A DNA stretch of 64,000 bases from Tanypteryx hageni (Eukaryota > Arthropoda > Insecta > Odonata > Petaluridae), in contig CM054116.1 of the NCBI GenBank assembly GCA_028673005.1, positions 147,495,173 through 147,559,172 on the forward strand, in the 5' to 3' direction. Every line of letters starts with the position of its first letter. The stretch's first letter is position 1. Both the position numbers and the translations under genes were made by a program. The notes below the pieces were generated by a model that saw nothing but the letters and a program-made list of their open reading frames with translations, was not told the origin of the DNA and searched no databases. Below are positions 54,066-64,000 of this stretch, one piece after another.

Positions 54066-55457
54066 CTTATCTTACTATTTGTATTTATATATGTTCCAGT
54101 CTTAACACAATACAAAAGTCATTGCCTTGGAATCGCATTATTACTAAGTTTCTGAAAATAATAACTATTGCTAAATTTTCTGCCATTTTCATCAGCCGGT
54201 TATGTGAAATTCTTAATCTGTACAGGACCTTTTTCAACAATAATTTTTCTAATTTTGCCGTCAGTCACAATAAACTTCCAAACTGTGAGCAGGGCTTTCA
54301 GGGATAAGGCCATCTTCCTTACATTCTTCTACCTCTTCAAATTCTTCTAATGTTGGAGAAATAGTTTCATTGGCCACTTTAAAATATTTATTCAATCAGA
54401 CTTTCTGTTTTTCTATTTCTCTCTCTTGAGTTTTCGTTTCCTATTTTGAAAACCAAACAGTTTCTTTTTCTTATCCATTAATCATGGGTATTAAAGCTTC
54501 TCAAATATGCAATGAAAGTAGAATTTTAGCTTAATACTTATCCCTATGCGCATAAAATATTATTTACAAACTTTTGAATGTATGAAGACAATCGCAATAG
54601 CTAATGATCTACATGAAAAATTATATTGTTAGCCTCAAGTAGGCCATGGAGCAGTTTTCCACTCCGATCTTCCTAGAGAATATCAGTTTGGTTATGCTTT
54701 CACTTTGATGATCACCTATATCAGAGGCTCCCAATGTTTATGCAACGATACACGTGACTTACAAGCAAAAGCGGCAGTCCCAGATATTCTCACTTCCTGC
54801 TCAAAACTTACAGATTGTAGATAGATGTATATACTTATGAGGTAATTAATAATGTTGATAGTAGGAAATCTAATTTTATTCTTAAAAAAAAACATTTTTA
54901 GATTGGTACATTTCAGCATTTTGTGGCAGCTCAAAAGACCTAAAAGCTGTAAGGAAGATATCCGAACAAACCTCGGAGGGCACTTTGGCAAACCTTAGTA
55001 GGTGCCGCATTAGGAACACCTGTCCTACTTACTAGCGGGAGTGTCGAGAGCAAATGCGGTCCCCGGTGCAAAGGGGGCCCCCCCCCCCTTTTGTGTGTAT
55101 ACGTATTTGTGTGTGTGTGTGTCTGCCAGATCATATTTTCGAGTCTTACTTTCCACTCCACGTATTGTTCTGTTGGTCTTGTTTGTATGGTGTGCACGGT
55201 TGCTTGCTTATAATTTTTTGCTGATTTTTCATGAATTTCTTTTTTGCGGATTTTTCCAAAATTTATTTTTTCCCGTTAACAAATCGCCGGAGAGGAGGGG
55301 GAAGAGGAAGTGTATGTTTTTATATCTATGGATGGGAATGGGGAATGGAAGTGATGAGTGGGAGGGAGAGACTCAGTTGAATTCAGTTCATTGTTCATTA
55401 ATGTCTGCTTATGTTTGTGTATGAATAGATTTTCCATAGCATCAAGTTTTATGTCTA
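54066..55457. other. Unassigned DNA with short repeats
   Basis: A run of 10 C at 55079 and a (GT)n run at 55108-55122 sit in a small GC-richer patch (55015-55100). The frames at 54053-54350, 54716-54991 and 55041-55424 have no recognised domain. Confidence 0.4.
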
Positions 55458-55459
55458 TA

Positions 55460-58136
55460 CAGTAGAAGATTGTTTATCCGGAATGTCCGGGACCTGGCCT
55501 CTTCCGGATAAACGATATTTCCACTGTTTAGATAGCTTAACTACAAAAGAGCACAATCATCAAAAAAAGAAGTTTAATCTTTAATTTAATGCAAACTTTT
55601 CATGCGATGAATTTGAGAATGTATGTATTAATCGTCGATTAAATATCGTCGTCAATTTTGCAGCAATGGAAGACATAGTTGGGTATATCTGAAAAAAAAT
55701 AATATGTATGTTACAATGTAAGTTGACAAAAATATTCGTAATTACATAATTTGAAGTAGACATACATAACTGGTTAATATTATTTTACTATCATGCAAAT
55801 AGATTTCACTTCGGATACCATGCTGTGTGCGTACTCCCACACGATCTGGATGTAAGCCAATCTAATTCGCTCGTCAATATGCGATAAACACCCCAAAACA
55901 ATTTTACAATGATCGGTCTACTCGTTCGTACATAAAATAATAACTATTTTATACTACATATATATAATAATCATTATTAAGAAAATTCTCAATTTTCAAA
56001 GCCCACTCATTTCCGTAAAAACCGCAAAAAAGAAGCATATAGAAATAAAAATTGAAATTTTATTTACCTGGAAATCCTTGTTGATCTGCAGATAGGGATG
56101 TAGAGAATCACTTAACAGTAGGATTTGTGATAACAGCATCTGCAGAAACTGAAGGAGAGGATGATGAAACAGTTCTTTTAAAAAAATCTGTCAGTGTCAT
56201 CTGCTTGCACTTGCTACGCCCTTCTTTTTCAAATTTTTCTTTCAGCCTGTACATCTGGAGTACCTCCTGCTCAGTTGTAAAGGACCTTTGCTCCATGAAC
56301 TTGATAAGATTATCACAACATACAATAGCCTCGGACATAGTCATTTTCTTCTCCTCGTCAACTAACACATCAGTGTCCTCGCTGTCTTCACTCTCATTTA
56401 ACATGGGGCCAATAACAGCATCGATAATTTCAATGTCAGAAAAAGTTTGACAAATAGGAGCATTTTTATCACATTCAATCCATCCCTCAATTTCATTATC
56501 GGTTAGGTCTGGGATAGCATTAATTCCCTTCGTATATTGCACAAATTCTACAAAATCATCATTAAGTTCGGATGAATCAAATCCAAGAAAGTCGTCTGTG
56601 TCTCTGGAATCTTCATTAAATTTTGATTCTAGCAAAATATTATGCCAACACCGTTTTAAAACTGAGGGTGTTACTTTATTCCATGCACGTGAAATACACC
56701 ACACCGCGTCCTTCAGTGTTACATCCTTTTTGAACCGTTCGTAGCTGAAAGACCCCTCAAAATTTTCAATTTTTCTCATTAATTCACTTCGATAATGGCA
56801 TTTAAAATTTTTAATTATGCCTTGATCCATTGGTTGGATGAGAGACGTACAATTTGGGGGTAAATACGACACAAAAACATTCTCCTTGACGAGAGTTTCT
56901 ACTGGAGGGTGAGCAGGGCAGTTGTCCAACAATAATATTTTTGCATTTTCAGGTAAGCCAACCTTCTTGAAATGATCCCTTACCTCAGGTAAAAAATGAC
57001 CATTAAACCACTCACCAAAAATGTCTTGAGTGATCCAAGCACGTTTGTTTGCATGGTAAATCACGGGGAAAATCTTTATGCCTTTGAAGACTCTAGGTTT
57101 TGCACTTTTTCCTATTACCATGAGCTTGCACTTGTGTGTGCTGCCAGAATTGGCACACTTCATTACGGTAAGTCTCTCCTTAGACTCTTTTACTCCCGAC
57201 GCTGCTTTTTCATCAATGCAAACAAAAGTATGCCGTGGGAGACAATGCCAAAACAAACCTGTCTCGTCCGTATTGTATATTTGCTCCGTGCTAAGTCCAT
57301 GTTCTTCCACCAACTTTGCTAAATCATTAACATATTCCTCCGCGGCTTCATAATTTGCTGACATTTTTCACCGGAAACTTTTAAATACCGTATACCATGG
57401 CGATTTTTGAATTTCTGCAACCATCCCGTAGAATAATCACATTCTCCTTCGATTTTTAGGTGTTCGTGGTAAGATTTTGCCTTCTCCATTATCATAGGAC
57501 CTGAGATAGGAATCCCTTCACTCCTACGTTGGCGGAACCACTCATACACTACTTTGTCTAGGTCACTACTCTTGGGACCACGTAAAGATTTCCTTTTTGA
57601 GATACCGGCCATTGAATCTGAATCCGCAACAAATTGGAAAATTTCATCTTTCTGCGCCTTTATGTCATATATTGTAGATTGTCTTACACCATACTCCTGA
57701 CGAAGTTGAGATACACTTACGCCATGATCTATTTTTCTCAAAACCTCCACTTTTTGCTGGATAGTGAGATTCTGTCTTTTTCTCTTGCCGGTACTTGTTC
57801 CAGTCCCAACGTCTTCTGGATGCGTCTTCTTGGGTATTCTCTCCATTATTATGGTTGAGGGACGGGATGAATAAAATATTTGCAAAACTGCTGTTTACCA
57901 CTTAAAACCAAAAATTTTTAACACCTTGTAAAAACACCTTTAACACCTCTCGCGCACGAGGTTAGAAAGCAACAAGCTGTGGTGGTGGCTTTCGGAACTA
58001 ATATGGCAAATCGTTCTTCAATTATGTATTAAATTGGCGCTATTGAAAAAATGGACCGTGATAAAATTCTTTTAGAATAATTCCGTTGTTTGGATGTTTC
58101 TGTTGTTTAGAATTCCGGATAAACGATCCTCTACTG
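55460..58136 (-). mobile_element. Near-complete Tigger-type transposon
   Basis: The left end CAGTAGAAGATTGTTTATCC and the reverse complement of the right end, CAGTAGAGGATCGTTTATCC, agree over about 25 bp with two mismatches. TA precedes the left end (55458-55459). The right flank is ATATA, so the target TA is probably shifted by one base. Length 2677 bp, about that of an autonomous Tigger. It encodes the transposase at 56108-57846. ATGTCTATA occurs on both sides (55451 and 58142). Confidence 0.9.
56108..57846 (-). pseudogene. Tigger/Jerky-like transposase with one frameshift
   Basis: Start ATG at 57846 (MERIPKKTHPEDVG). N-terminal CENP-B/psq helix-turn-helix: LTIQQKVEVLRKIDHGVSVS and QLRQEYGVRQSTIYDIKAQK. 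Second DNA-binding helix region: WFRQRRSEGIPISGPMIMEK and WLQKFKNRHGIRYLKVSGEK. There, at about 57365, one base is missing after an A5 run, and the frame shifts to ANYEAAEEYVNDLAKLVEEH. The DDE catalytic part is complete: YNTDETGLFW (first Asp), KILLLDNCPAHP (second) and SLIQPMDQGIIK (third, DD30D spacing of the pogo family). C-terminal acidic region to 56108. Apart from this one base, the frame is open for about 575 codons, so this is a very recently dead or possibly wrongly read copy. Confidence 0.92.
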
Positions 58137-58141
58137 ATATA

Positions 58142-60530
58142 ATGTCTATATATTTAATGTGCACAAAACTAGACAGTTGGGCACCCTGGACTATATAGTA
58201 TCCTCCATTCACATTGAAACCGTTTCCCCCGGCCGAAATATTTTCGGTTCTGACCACATGTCCGTTGAAACCTCACTTCTCTTTCTCCCTACAGTGAAGT
58301 CTTGCACCCTACCCCCCCATGAAGTTAGGGTCTGGAAGAAGGCAGAGTGGGCATCTATTAACCATGCACTTTCTCTTTTGCCTTGGGAGTTTCTTTGTTC
58401 CGGTTCCATCAAAGAGGTGCTTGACAATTTTTACGACATCATTGGAGCAACCATCGCAGATTGAGTTCCTTCCCAGAAACTCATGACGAGGAAGCTGGCA
58501 TGGATGTCTGGTGAAACATATTTATGTTTGAAAAATAAACTTGCATGTTGGCGCCTTTTTAAAAAGAATTCCGAAACCAAAAACATCTTCAGTAACATGA
58601 GATGACACTGTAAATATCTTTTAAGGAGAGATTATAAACTATATATGGATAGTGTCACTGATGACTTAAAATCAAATTGCAAACGTTTCTGATCCCTTAT
58701 TAATTCGAAATGCCGAAAACCACATATACCAAATTTAATCAAACACCGAGATATTAGCGGTCTTGGTAATGAACATCCTTCCGTTTTCAATAATTATTTC
58801 TCAATGAACTTCACTGTTCCCTCAGCAATTAGTAATTTGCCTAAAGTCAATTCTGTTTCATCAGAGTCACTTTCTTGTTTGAGCACATCGCCCTCCGAAG
58901 TTTAGGAATCTTCTCCTAGCATTGGATACTAAGAAATCATCCGGATCTGATGGAGTAAGCACAATACACCTCAAAAACACAGCGGAAACTCTTTGTTTCC
59001 CCTTAGCAAATATATTTTATAATGTCTCGCAAGTGGTGTGTTTCCGACTAAATGGAAATTATCAAATATCACTCTGATCCTAAAATCCGGTACCAGCTAA
59101 AACATTTCAAATTACTGACCCATTTCCATTCTCCCAATAATTTCAATTGTCTTCGAAAGAATAATACATAGAAATCTTCTTCATAATTCTCTCCCATGTA
59201 TTTCCCACCAACAACATGGTTTTCTACTGGGAGGTTCATGTTTAACAAACCTAACAATACTACACAATGAAGTAACAATGGCCTTTGAGGATAGATCACA
59301 ACTTGACGTGTGTTATATTGACCTGAATAAAGCATTCGATTCTGTTGACCACGGGCTACTCATACACAAACTTGCCAACAGATTCAATATTCATGGTCCG
59401 CTTTTGAAATTAATTCAAGATTATTTGCAATCACGTCTTCAAAGAGTTGTAATTGTTGGAGTTTCCTCTTCAGCTATTCCAGTTCTCTTTGGTGTATTCC
59501 AAGGCAGCATCTTAGGTCTGTTACTTTTTGTTTTATTTATTGATGACGTTGTTGATATAGTCACACTACACTCCTGCAAAATTTAACTCTATGCAGACGA
59601 CTGCAAAATCTTCAAAATGATAAATTCTCCCCAGGACAACTTGGTACTCCAGGCTGCACTTACTTCTTTTGCCGAGTGGTGCGCAACTTGGAAACTCAAA
59701 ATTAATCCTACAAAATGTAAGCTTCTTCCTTTCAGTTTAAAATCCACCATTATTCCTTTTTCATACATAATAAGCGGTGATACCATTCCAATTGTTTATG
59801 ACATTAATGATCTAGGAGTCATCTTTGACAGTAAACTCACCTTTAATAAGCAAATTGAAAAAATTGTCTCTAAATCCATGTCTCTTCTGGGAATATTATA
59901 TAGACTCCCTGAAATCAAAGATCCTTCTGCTATTATTTCATTTTATAATGGTTGTGTTTTACCAGTGGTAAGTTACTGCTCTCTAATTTGGTGTACTGCT
60001 GCCCCCACAAATCTAAAGCGTTTAGATTCAATAGAGAGGTTTTTCCTAGCTATAATCCGACACCACTCACAGATTCCTAACTATAATTTAAGCCTTCCTT
60101 CACTTTCTAGTAGATGACAGTTTTCCAAACTTACCTTCCTGCATTTAATTATTAACGGTTTCCACCACTCACCTGAAATCTTAGCATACTTTGCCCTCCG
60201 TATTCCCTTACGCACAACCTGTCTGAAGGACTTGTTTCATATTCCCAATTTTTGTCTCTCTATTTCAAAGCACTCTCTCTTCTGCCGAATTCCAACAGCA
60301 TACAATAACCTGCTGCATCATAACTCAGGTGTTGACATATTTTCAGGTAATTACTTCAAAAAACTGTTAGCAGAACTCTTATTTTCTTAATGTCAAGCTA
60401 TGTACCATATTGATGTTGTGTTATTTTATTAGTTATTATATTATATTGTATATAATTGTATTAGATTTGTTTATTGTTTCCAATGTAATTGGGCCATTGT
60501 GCTGTTTTTGGGACAAATAAATAAATAAAT
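58142..60530 (+). pseudogene. CR1/Jockey-type LINE ORF2, 5'-truncated, AAAT tail
   Basis: It starts within the endonuclease: LDYIVSSIHIETV and GSDHMSVETSLLF, with the C-terminal SDH motif, at 58190-58290. The linker is full of stops to about 58900. RT: DVCYIDLNKAFDSVDHGLL, GVFQGSILGLLLFVLFIDD, then LYADDCKIFKMI with catalytic YADD, separated from the former by a stop at 59586. Thumb and C-terminus: LKINPTKCKLLPFSLKS, INDLGVIFDSKLTFNKQIE and VVSYCSLIWCTAAPTN. The 3' UTR ends CCAATGTAATTGGGCCATTG and (AAAT)n at 60513-60531. Same family as the end at 47.3-47.6 kb. Confidence 0.88.
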
Positions 60531-60531
60531 A

Positions 60532-62884
60532 TATCTTTCACAGATACACAAGGCATGCACTGTCACATGCTGATACCAATCAACTTTGCGGGCTATTCTA
60601 ATATTATAAAAACAAGCCCTGTTCAACTGAGTCGGGCCACCCTGGGCCCTTCCAGGCCCAGGTAATTTGTACCTGCTTCCTCCCCCCCTCTTGTCGGCAC
60701 TGCTTACTAGTTCTGGAGTACTTTTTCTAAGCCATTTAAAAATAATTTGTGAAAAATTTATAGATATTTCTAAACAAGTGCATCTTCTGTTGAAAAATAT
60801 AATTGAGAGAGGGCAATTTATGACAATGGGAATGTATTTTAATTGAAGAAACTTGTTTACATTAACCTATAATCTTAAAAATAATTGCACACAGATGCAG
60901 AATGGCAAAACGGGGAAATATATAATTAAATTAAAGATTAATTAAAGACGATATTTTACTTTATCATTAGTTAAAATGTATCTCTAGATCAATAAAACCC
61001 TACGATGAGACTGCAATTAAAGACATTAAAGCCTGGTCATTTTCGTTTTCTCTAAGGGAGTGGTGACATGCATTTTCAACCTATCTACCATGTTTTTGTT
61101 CCAAATGATTCCATATATGCAAAATTGTTGACCTTGTTATGCAGCGATAATTGATAAAAAATTTCACTTTTTCTGAATATTATACAGTAAAATATTTTTA
61201 ACTCCGAATTTATAAAATTCAATCAAAACACTAGGGCGCTATCTAGCAGGTAGCATTCTTTGCCAGAGTAAACATACACAAAGCCAGAAGAAAATCCTTA
61301 GCAACCTGCATTCTCTAACAACAGAACGAGGTTAAAAATTATTTAAAAGATAATCTAGCACAAAAACTTACTTAAATCCTTATAATTAATTGCTAGTTTT
61401 TTAATCGAATCCACTGAAATGTATCTCTTCATATTTAGTAGAATTAAATGGGAGCCTGTATAAAAATACACTTACCTGATCTAATGATTGGCGCTTCTCC
61501 AAATGTCAGTTAGAATTATTTCTCATCTCCAATATGCTAAATTTACAGAATTGATAAATGTCTGTTATTGAATATTCATAATTTTCAAGCAAATATAATA
61601 ATTCAGTAAAAAGGTTCAACGTTAAAAAACATCACTGTAATTTTTCAAGAAATTAATCTAAAAATTACTTGTCGAGTTTAGTTTGAAGTTACAGATTAAA
61701 TTTAGGAAAATTTCTTAATTAAATGATGGTTGATATCACATGCAGATGTTTCAATACAAAATTTGCTACGCTCAAGGAATGTATGCCAAATACGAAGTAT
61801 TGCTGATGTAGTTATTTTTTTAAAATATTAAAGTTTTCTGCCAATTGCTTTTTCAGAAATGGCTTACCAAAACATAGGTATATACTCAAACTATACACTG
61901 AAAAGTAGTTGAAGGATAACCTGTAGTTTGGTGAGTGTAGAAAAACGTCCAGAGCACAAAAATATCGAAATCTTTCTTCCACAACTGACAATGAAAGATT
62001 GACAGAAAGTGTGTTCAAGTTGTGTAGAAGGAATGAGAGGGAGTAGGAATAATTTTGGGAAAACCCGGAATCACGGAGATGGTGGAGCAGCACCACGAGG
62101 CAGCTGCACTATAACGAGATAATGCAGAAATAGCCCCTCCAAAAAAGAAACAGCCAGCTCTGCTAATCACAGCTGATATCAACAACTCGGGATCGCAATG
62201 CGCATTCACCATTGTCCTAATGTTGGAAAAGGTCGTTAGAGAGACTGAAAATGGGAGCGAGAAAAGAATCTGCAGGGGGTAGGGGCACTCTCCTGGGGCT
62301 ACACTTCTTCCGTTTAATGCCATTGACCTTTATGAGGGAACCAAAAGATAAGCCTTTCGTTTACAAGAGGTGTGACATCTCCAATCCCAGAGAAGGATTG
62401 AATGATTTGGAAAAACCCTTTGAGCGGGCAAAACTTTCACTGGACGAAAAACAGCCGCGCATGTGTCGTCTTGGATGTTTGTGCCAAGGGGCTCCAGATG
62501 TTTCACAAGGGCAAGTTCTGCAAATTGGCACCCTCAAACTTATGAGCACCCCTGGAGTTTCAGCACCCCGATGCCTTGCTTACCACCTAGATCTGGCCCT
62601 GCTCGGGAGCTCGGCCCAAGTAGCAAGAGATATCCACCAAGTTTCATAAAAATCAGTATATTGGTTCAAAAGTTAATAAGGGGGGATGGACAGACAGACA
62701 CAATGACAAAACTATAAGTCTATTTCCACTCTGGGAAGTAGGCTAAAAATGATAAGAAATATATTATTAAAGATCCCTTAATCTTAGATGACAAATGCAG
62801 AAAATGTAATATCCCATCAGAACAATCCAACACAATTTCTGTACGTAAAATTCTTGCAGTTTCAAGCACCATTACCTTGGAGAT
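60532..62884. other. AT-rich DNA, no gene supported
   Basis: The patch at 60630-60700 is GC-richer (CCACCCTGGGCCCTTCCAGG), possibly an old MITE. The frame at 62251-62649 lies in balanced-GC DNA. It ends in a phrase of the kind seen in interspersed repeats (ATGGACAGACAGACACAATG at 62687) and has no domain. Confidence 0.4.
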
Positions 62885-62977
62885 TTCATTGGTTTATTAC
62901 GAGTTTAGATCTTGGTCTATGGTGCTTTATTTAAAGCACTTGCTGAATGCAAGCACCAACAACTCGTAATAATAAAC
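62885..62977 (+). repeat. Helitron-family hairpin-end block with 12-bp inverted ends
   Basis: TTATTACGAGTT at about 62895 and AACTCGTAATAA at about 62961 are perfect inverted ends. Between them lie TTAGATCTTGGTCTATGGTG and the hairpin CACTTGCTGAATGCAAGCAC. It is the best preserved block of this kind in the window. Confidence 0.8.
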
Positions 62978-63777
62978 ATCTGGTTCCTACATAAATAGGA
63001 GTAGGAAGAGGATATAAAATTAAATAAATCTAAGGGAAAATTCTAAAATTTCCAAAATTTTCACTTTGATGATAAATTTTATGAATCCATTGTTTCATTC
63101 TACTTTCCAGAGGAAAAGCATGGAAATTAGTGTGAGGCATTATAAAATTGTATTTTTAATTTAATTAAAATTCAGATATGAACTTGGGATATAGAAAGTT
63201 TTATGGCTGAAAGTAACTAAATTCATGTGTGTGCCAAATTAGCATAAGAATCCACAACTCCTGCATTGAGAGCCAGAAATGCTAACTCACACTCTACCAA
63301 GGCCGGCATTATTTCAAACAATATTGAATTTTAAGATACTAAAGGATATGATGATCTGAAGAGATTTAGATTTTTCAATATATGCTATACACAGTAATTG
63401 AATTGATCTACAAAATCATGTGACTGGATACTAAAAGAAAAATAAGTATAAAGAAATATAGCTAAAAGAAAGGGATATACACATTTCTAATGTTTTATTT
63501 GTAGTTTATGATCAGCTAGTTACTAAAATCAACAACATATTGTTCATTGATATTGTTAAAAAAATATTTTTGCTCTGCTATCATATATGCATTCCACCAT
63601 TCAAATTAAATATTTTTTGTAAAGCTTTGAATTTTGGAAGTTGTATAAATCGTTAAGAATAACCATATACTATCAATAAAAAACAAATAAGTTCTTCTTA
63701 TTCAAGGCTTTTGTTTATAAAAGGCCAAAAGTATTAGTAGTGACTGCATTTGAAATCAAATAAAAATTTAGATAAAA
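62978..63777. other. Intronic DNA with a Helitron-family piece
   Basis: 63112-63220 (GAAAAGCATGGAAATTAGTG and later TTTTAATTTAATTAAAATTC) matches the repeat family at 16725-16800. The rest is AT-rich. On the minus strand it lies downstream of the exon at 63784. Confidence 0.45.
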
Positions 63778-63783
63778 ACTTAC

Positions 63784-64000
63784 CACTTTCTGCAACAACC
63801 CCACTGCTTGGCCAACCCCTATGCTCTGCAGCCTCTTTCTCTACTTGACCTTCCTCCCTCCTACCACATAATTCTTCCATGCTGTCCCAGGACACAATGC
63901 TACCAAGGGCAAACTGCTCTTCTTCTTCATCCATATAGGGAAGATAAAAGGCTGAGGAGAGTGACATCTCTGCAGATCTTTTCTCCAAGGAAAAGCCTCC
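63784..64000 (-). CDS. Coding exon cut by the window edge, possibly tensin-like gene
   Basis: On the minus strand an open frame enters from beyond 64000 and reads GGFSLEKRSAEMSLSSAFYL, PYMDEEEEQFALGSIVSWDS, MEELCGRREEGQVEKEAAEH and WPSSGVVAESG. It then meets a strong donor GTAAGT (63783-63778). It is acidic with no recognised domain, so probably disordered. One base of a split codon is left, and the next same-strand exon (25167) begins with the two needed, which makes them compatible. This is consistent with an upstream tensin exon about 38.6 kb away, but unproven. The alternatives are another gene or chance. Confidence 0.45.

Overview
This window looks like repeat-rich nuclear DNA of an arthropod, most likely an insect. 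The reasons are the coding style, large introns, and a mixture of CR1/Jockey and RTE-type LINEs, Penelope-like elements, Helitrons, piggyBac, hAT, Tigger/pogo and DUF4817-type mariner elements. I cannot name the species. No operon, rRNA gene or CRISPR array is visible.

The only host gene I can support lies on the minus strand and resembles tensin, an adaptor of integrin adhesions. Two internal coding exons (25167-24576 and 4138-3397) each have a good splice acceptor, a GTGAGT donor and an unbroken frame. Their phases join exactly. A third open exon at the right edge (64000-63784) ends in GTAAGT and is also phase-compatible, so it may be an upstream exon. If so, most of the window is two introns of about 38.6 kb and 20.4 kb filled with transposons. 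Two CpG- and GC-rich islands (about 24.4-26.7 kb and 36.65-38.5 kb) stand out from the AT-rich background and could be internal promoters.

Layout from left to right. 0-3.4 kb: AT-rich DNA with a hAT end, a duplicated segment and a possible LTR. 3.4-4.1: tensin exon. 4.3-7.6: Penelope fragment and a Tigger remnant interrupted by a hAT transposase pseudogene. 7.8-10.5: TIR element with a nested insertion. 11-13: LINE 3' end and a DUF4817-type mariner pseudogene. 13.1-17.4: Helitron-like sequence, then a pogo fragment. 18.2-24: polypurine tract, perfect palindrome, Penelope-type inverted repeat, a TIR element and a foldback MITE. 24.4-26.7: tensin exon in a CpG island. 26.7-29.4: TIR element holding a hAT MITE. 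29.5-30.9: Jockey ORF1 fused to a Penelope GIY-YIG end with a hammerhead-ribozyme motif. 31.1-34.4: piggyBac-like element with TTAA flanks, invaded by a 5'-inverted Jockey copy. 35.4: hAT MITE. 36.6-38.5: CpG island with a 15-bp polypurine minisatellite. 38.6-43: nearly complete CR1 element on the minus strand with an esterase-type ORF1. 43.6-46.9: diverged tandem repeats holding a SINE, then a Helitron copy. 46.9-47.9: Penelope-type inverted repeat centred on a hammerhead motif. 48-49.5: RTE pseudogene and a Helitron helicase fragment. 50.2-54.1: Jockey/CR1 LINE split by an RTE fragment. 55.5-58.1: near-complete Tigger element with one frameshift. 58.1-60.5: LINE with an AAAT tail. 60.5-63.8: AT-rich DNA with Helitron-family pieces. 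63.8-64: host exon.

The points most worth following are the set of hammerhead motifs tied to Penelope-like repeats in inverted arrangement, the twin-primed Jockey inside piggyBac, the Helitron family that can be recognised by its hairpin end, and the tensin exon chain. Coordinates of element ends come from reading repeats and target duplications by eye and may be a few bases off for degenerate copies.
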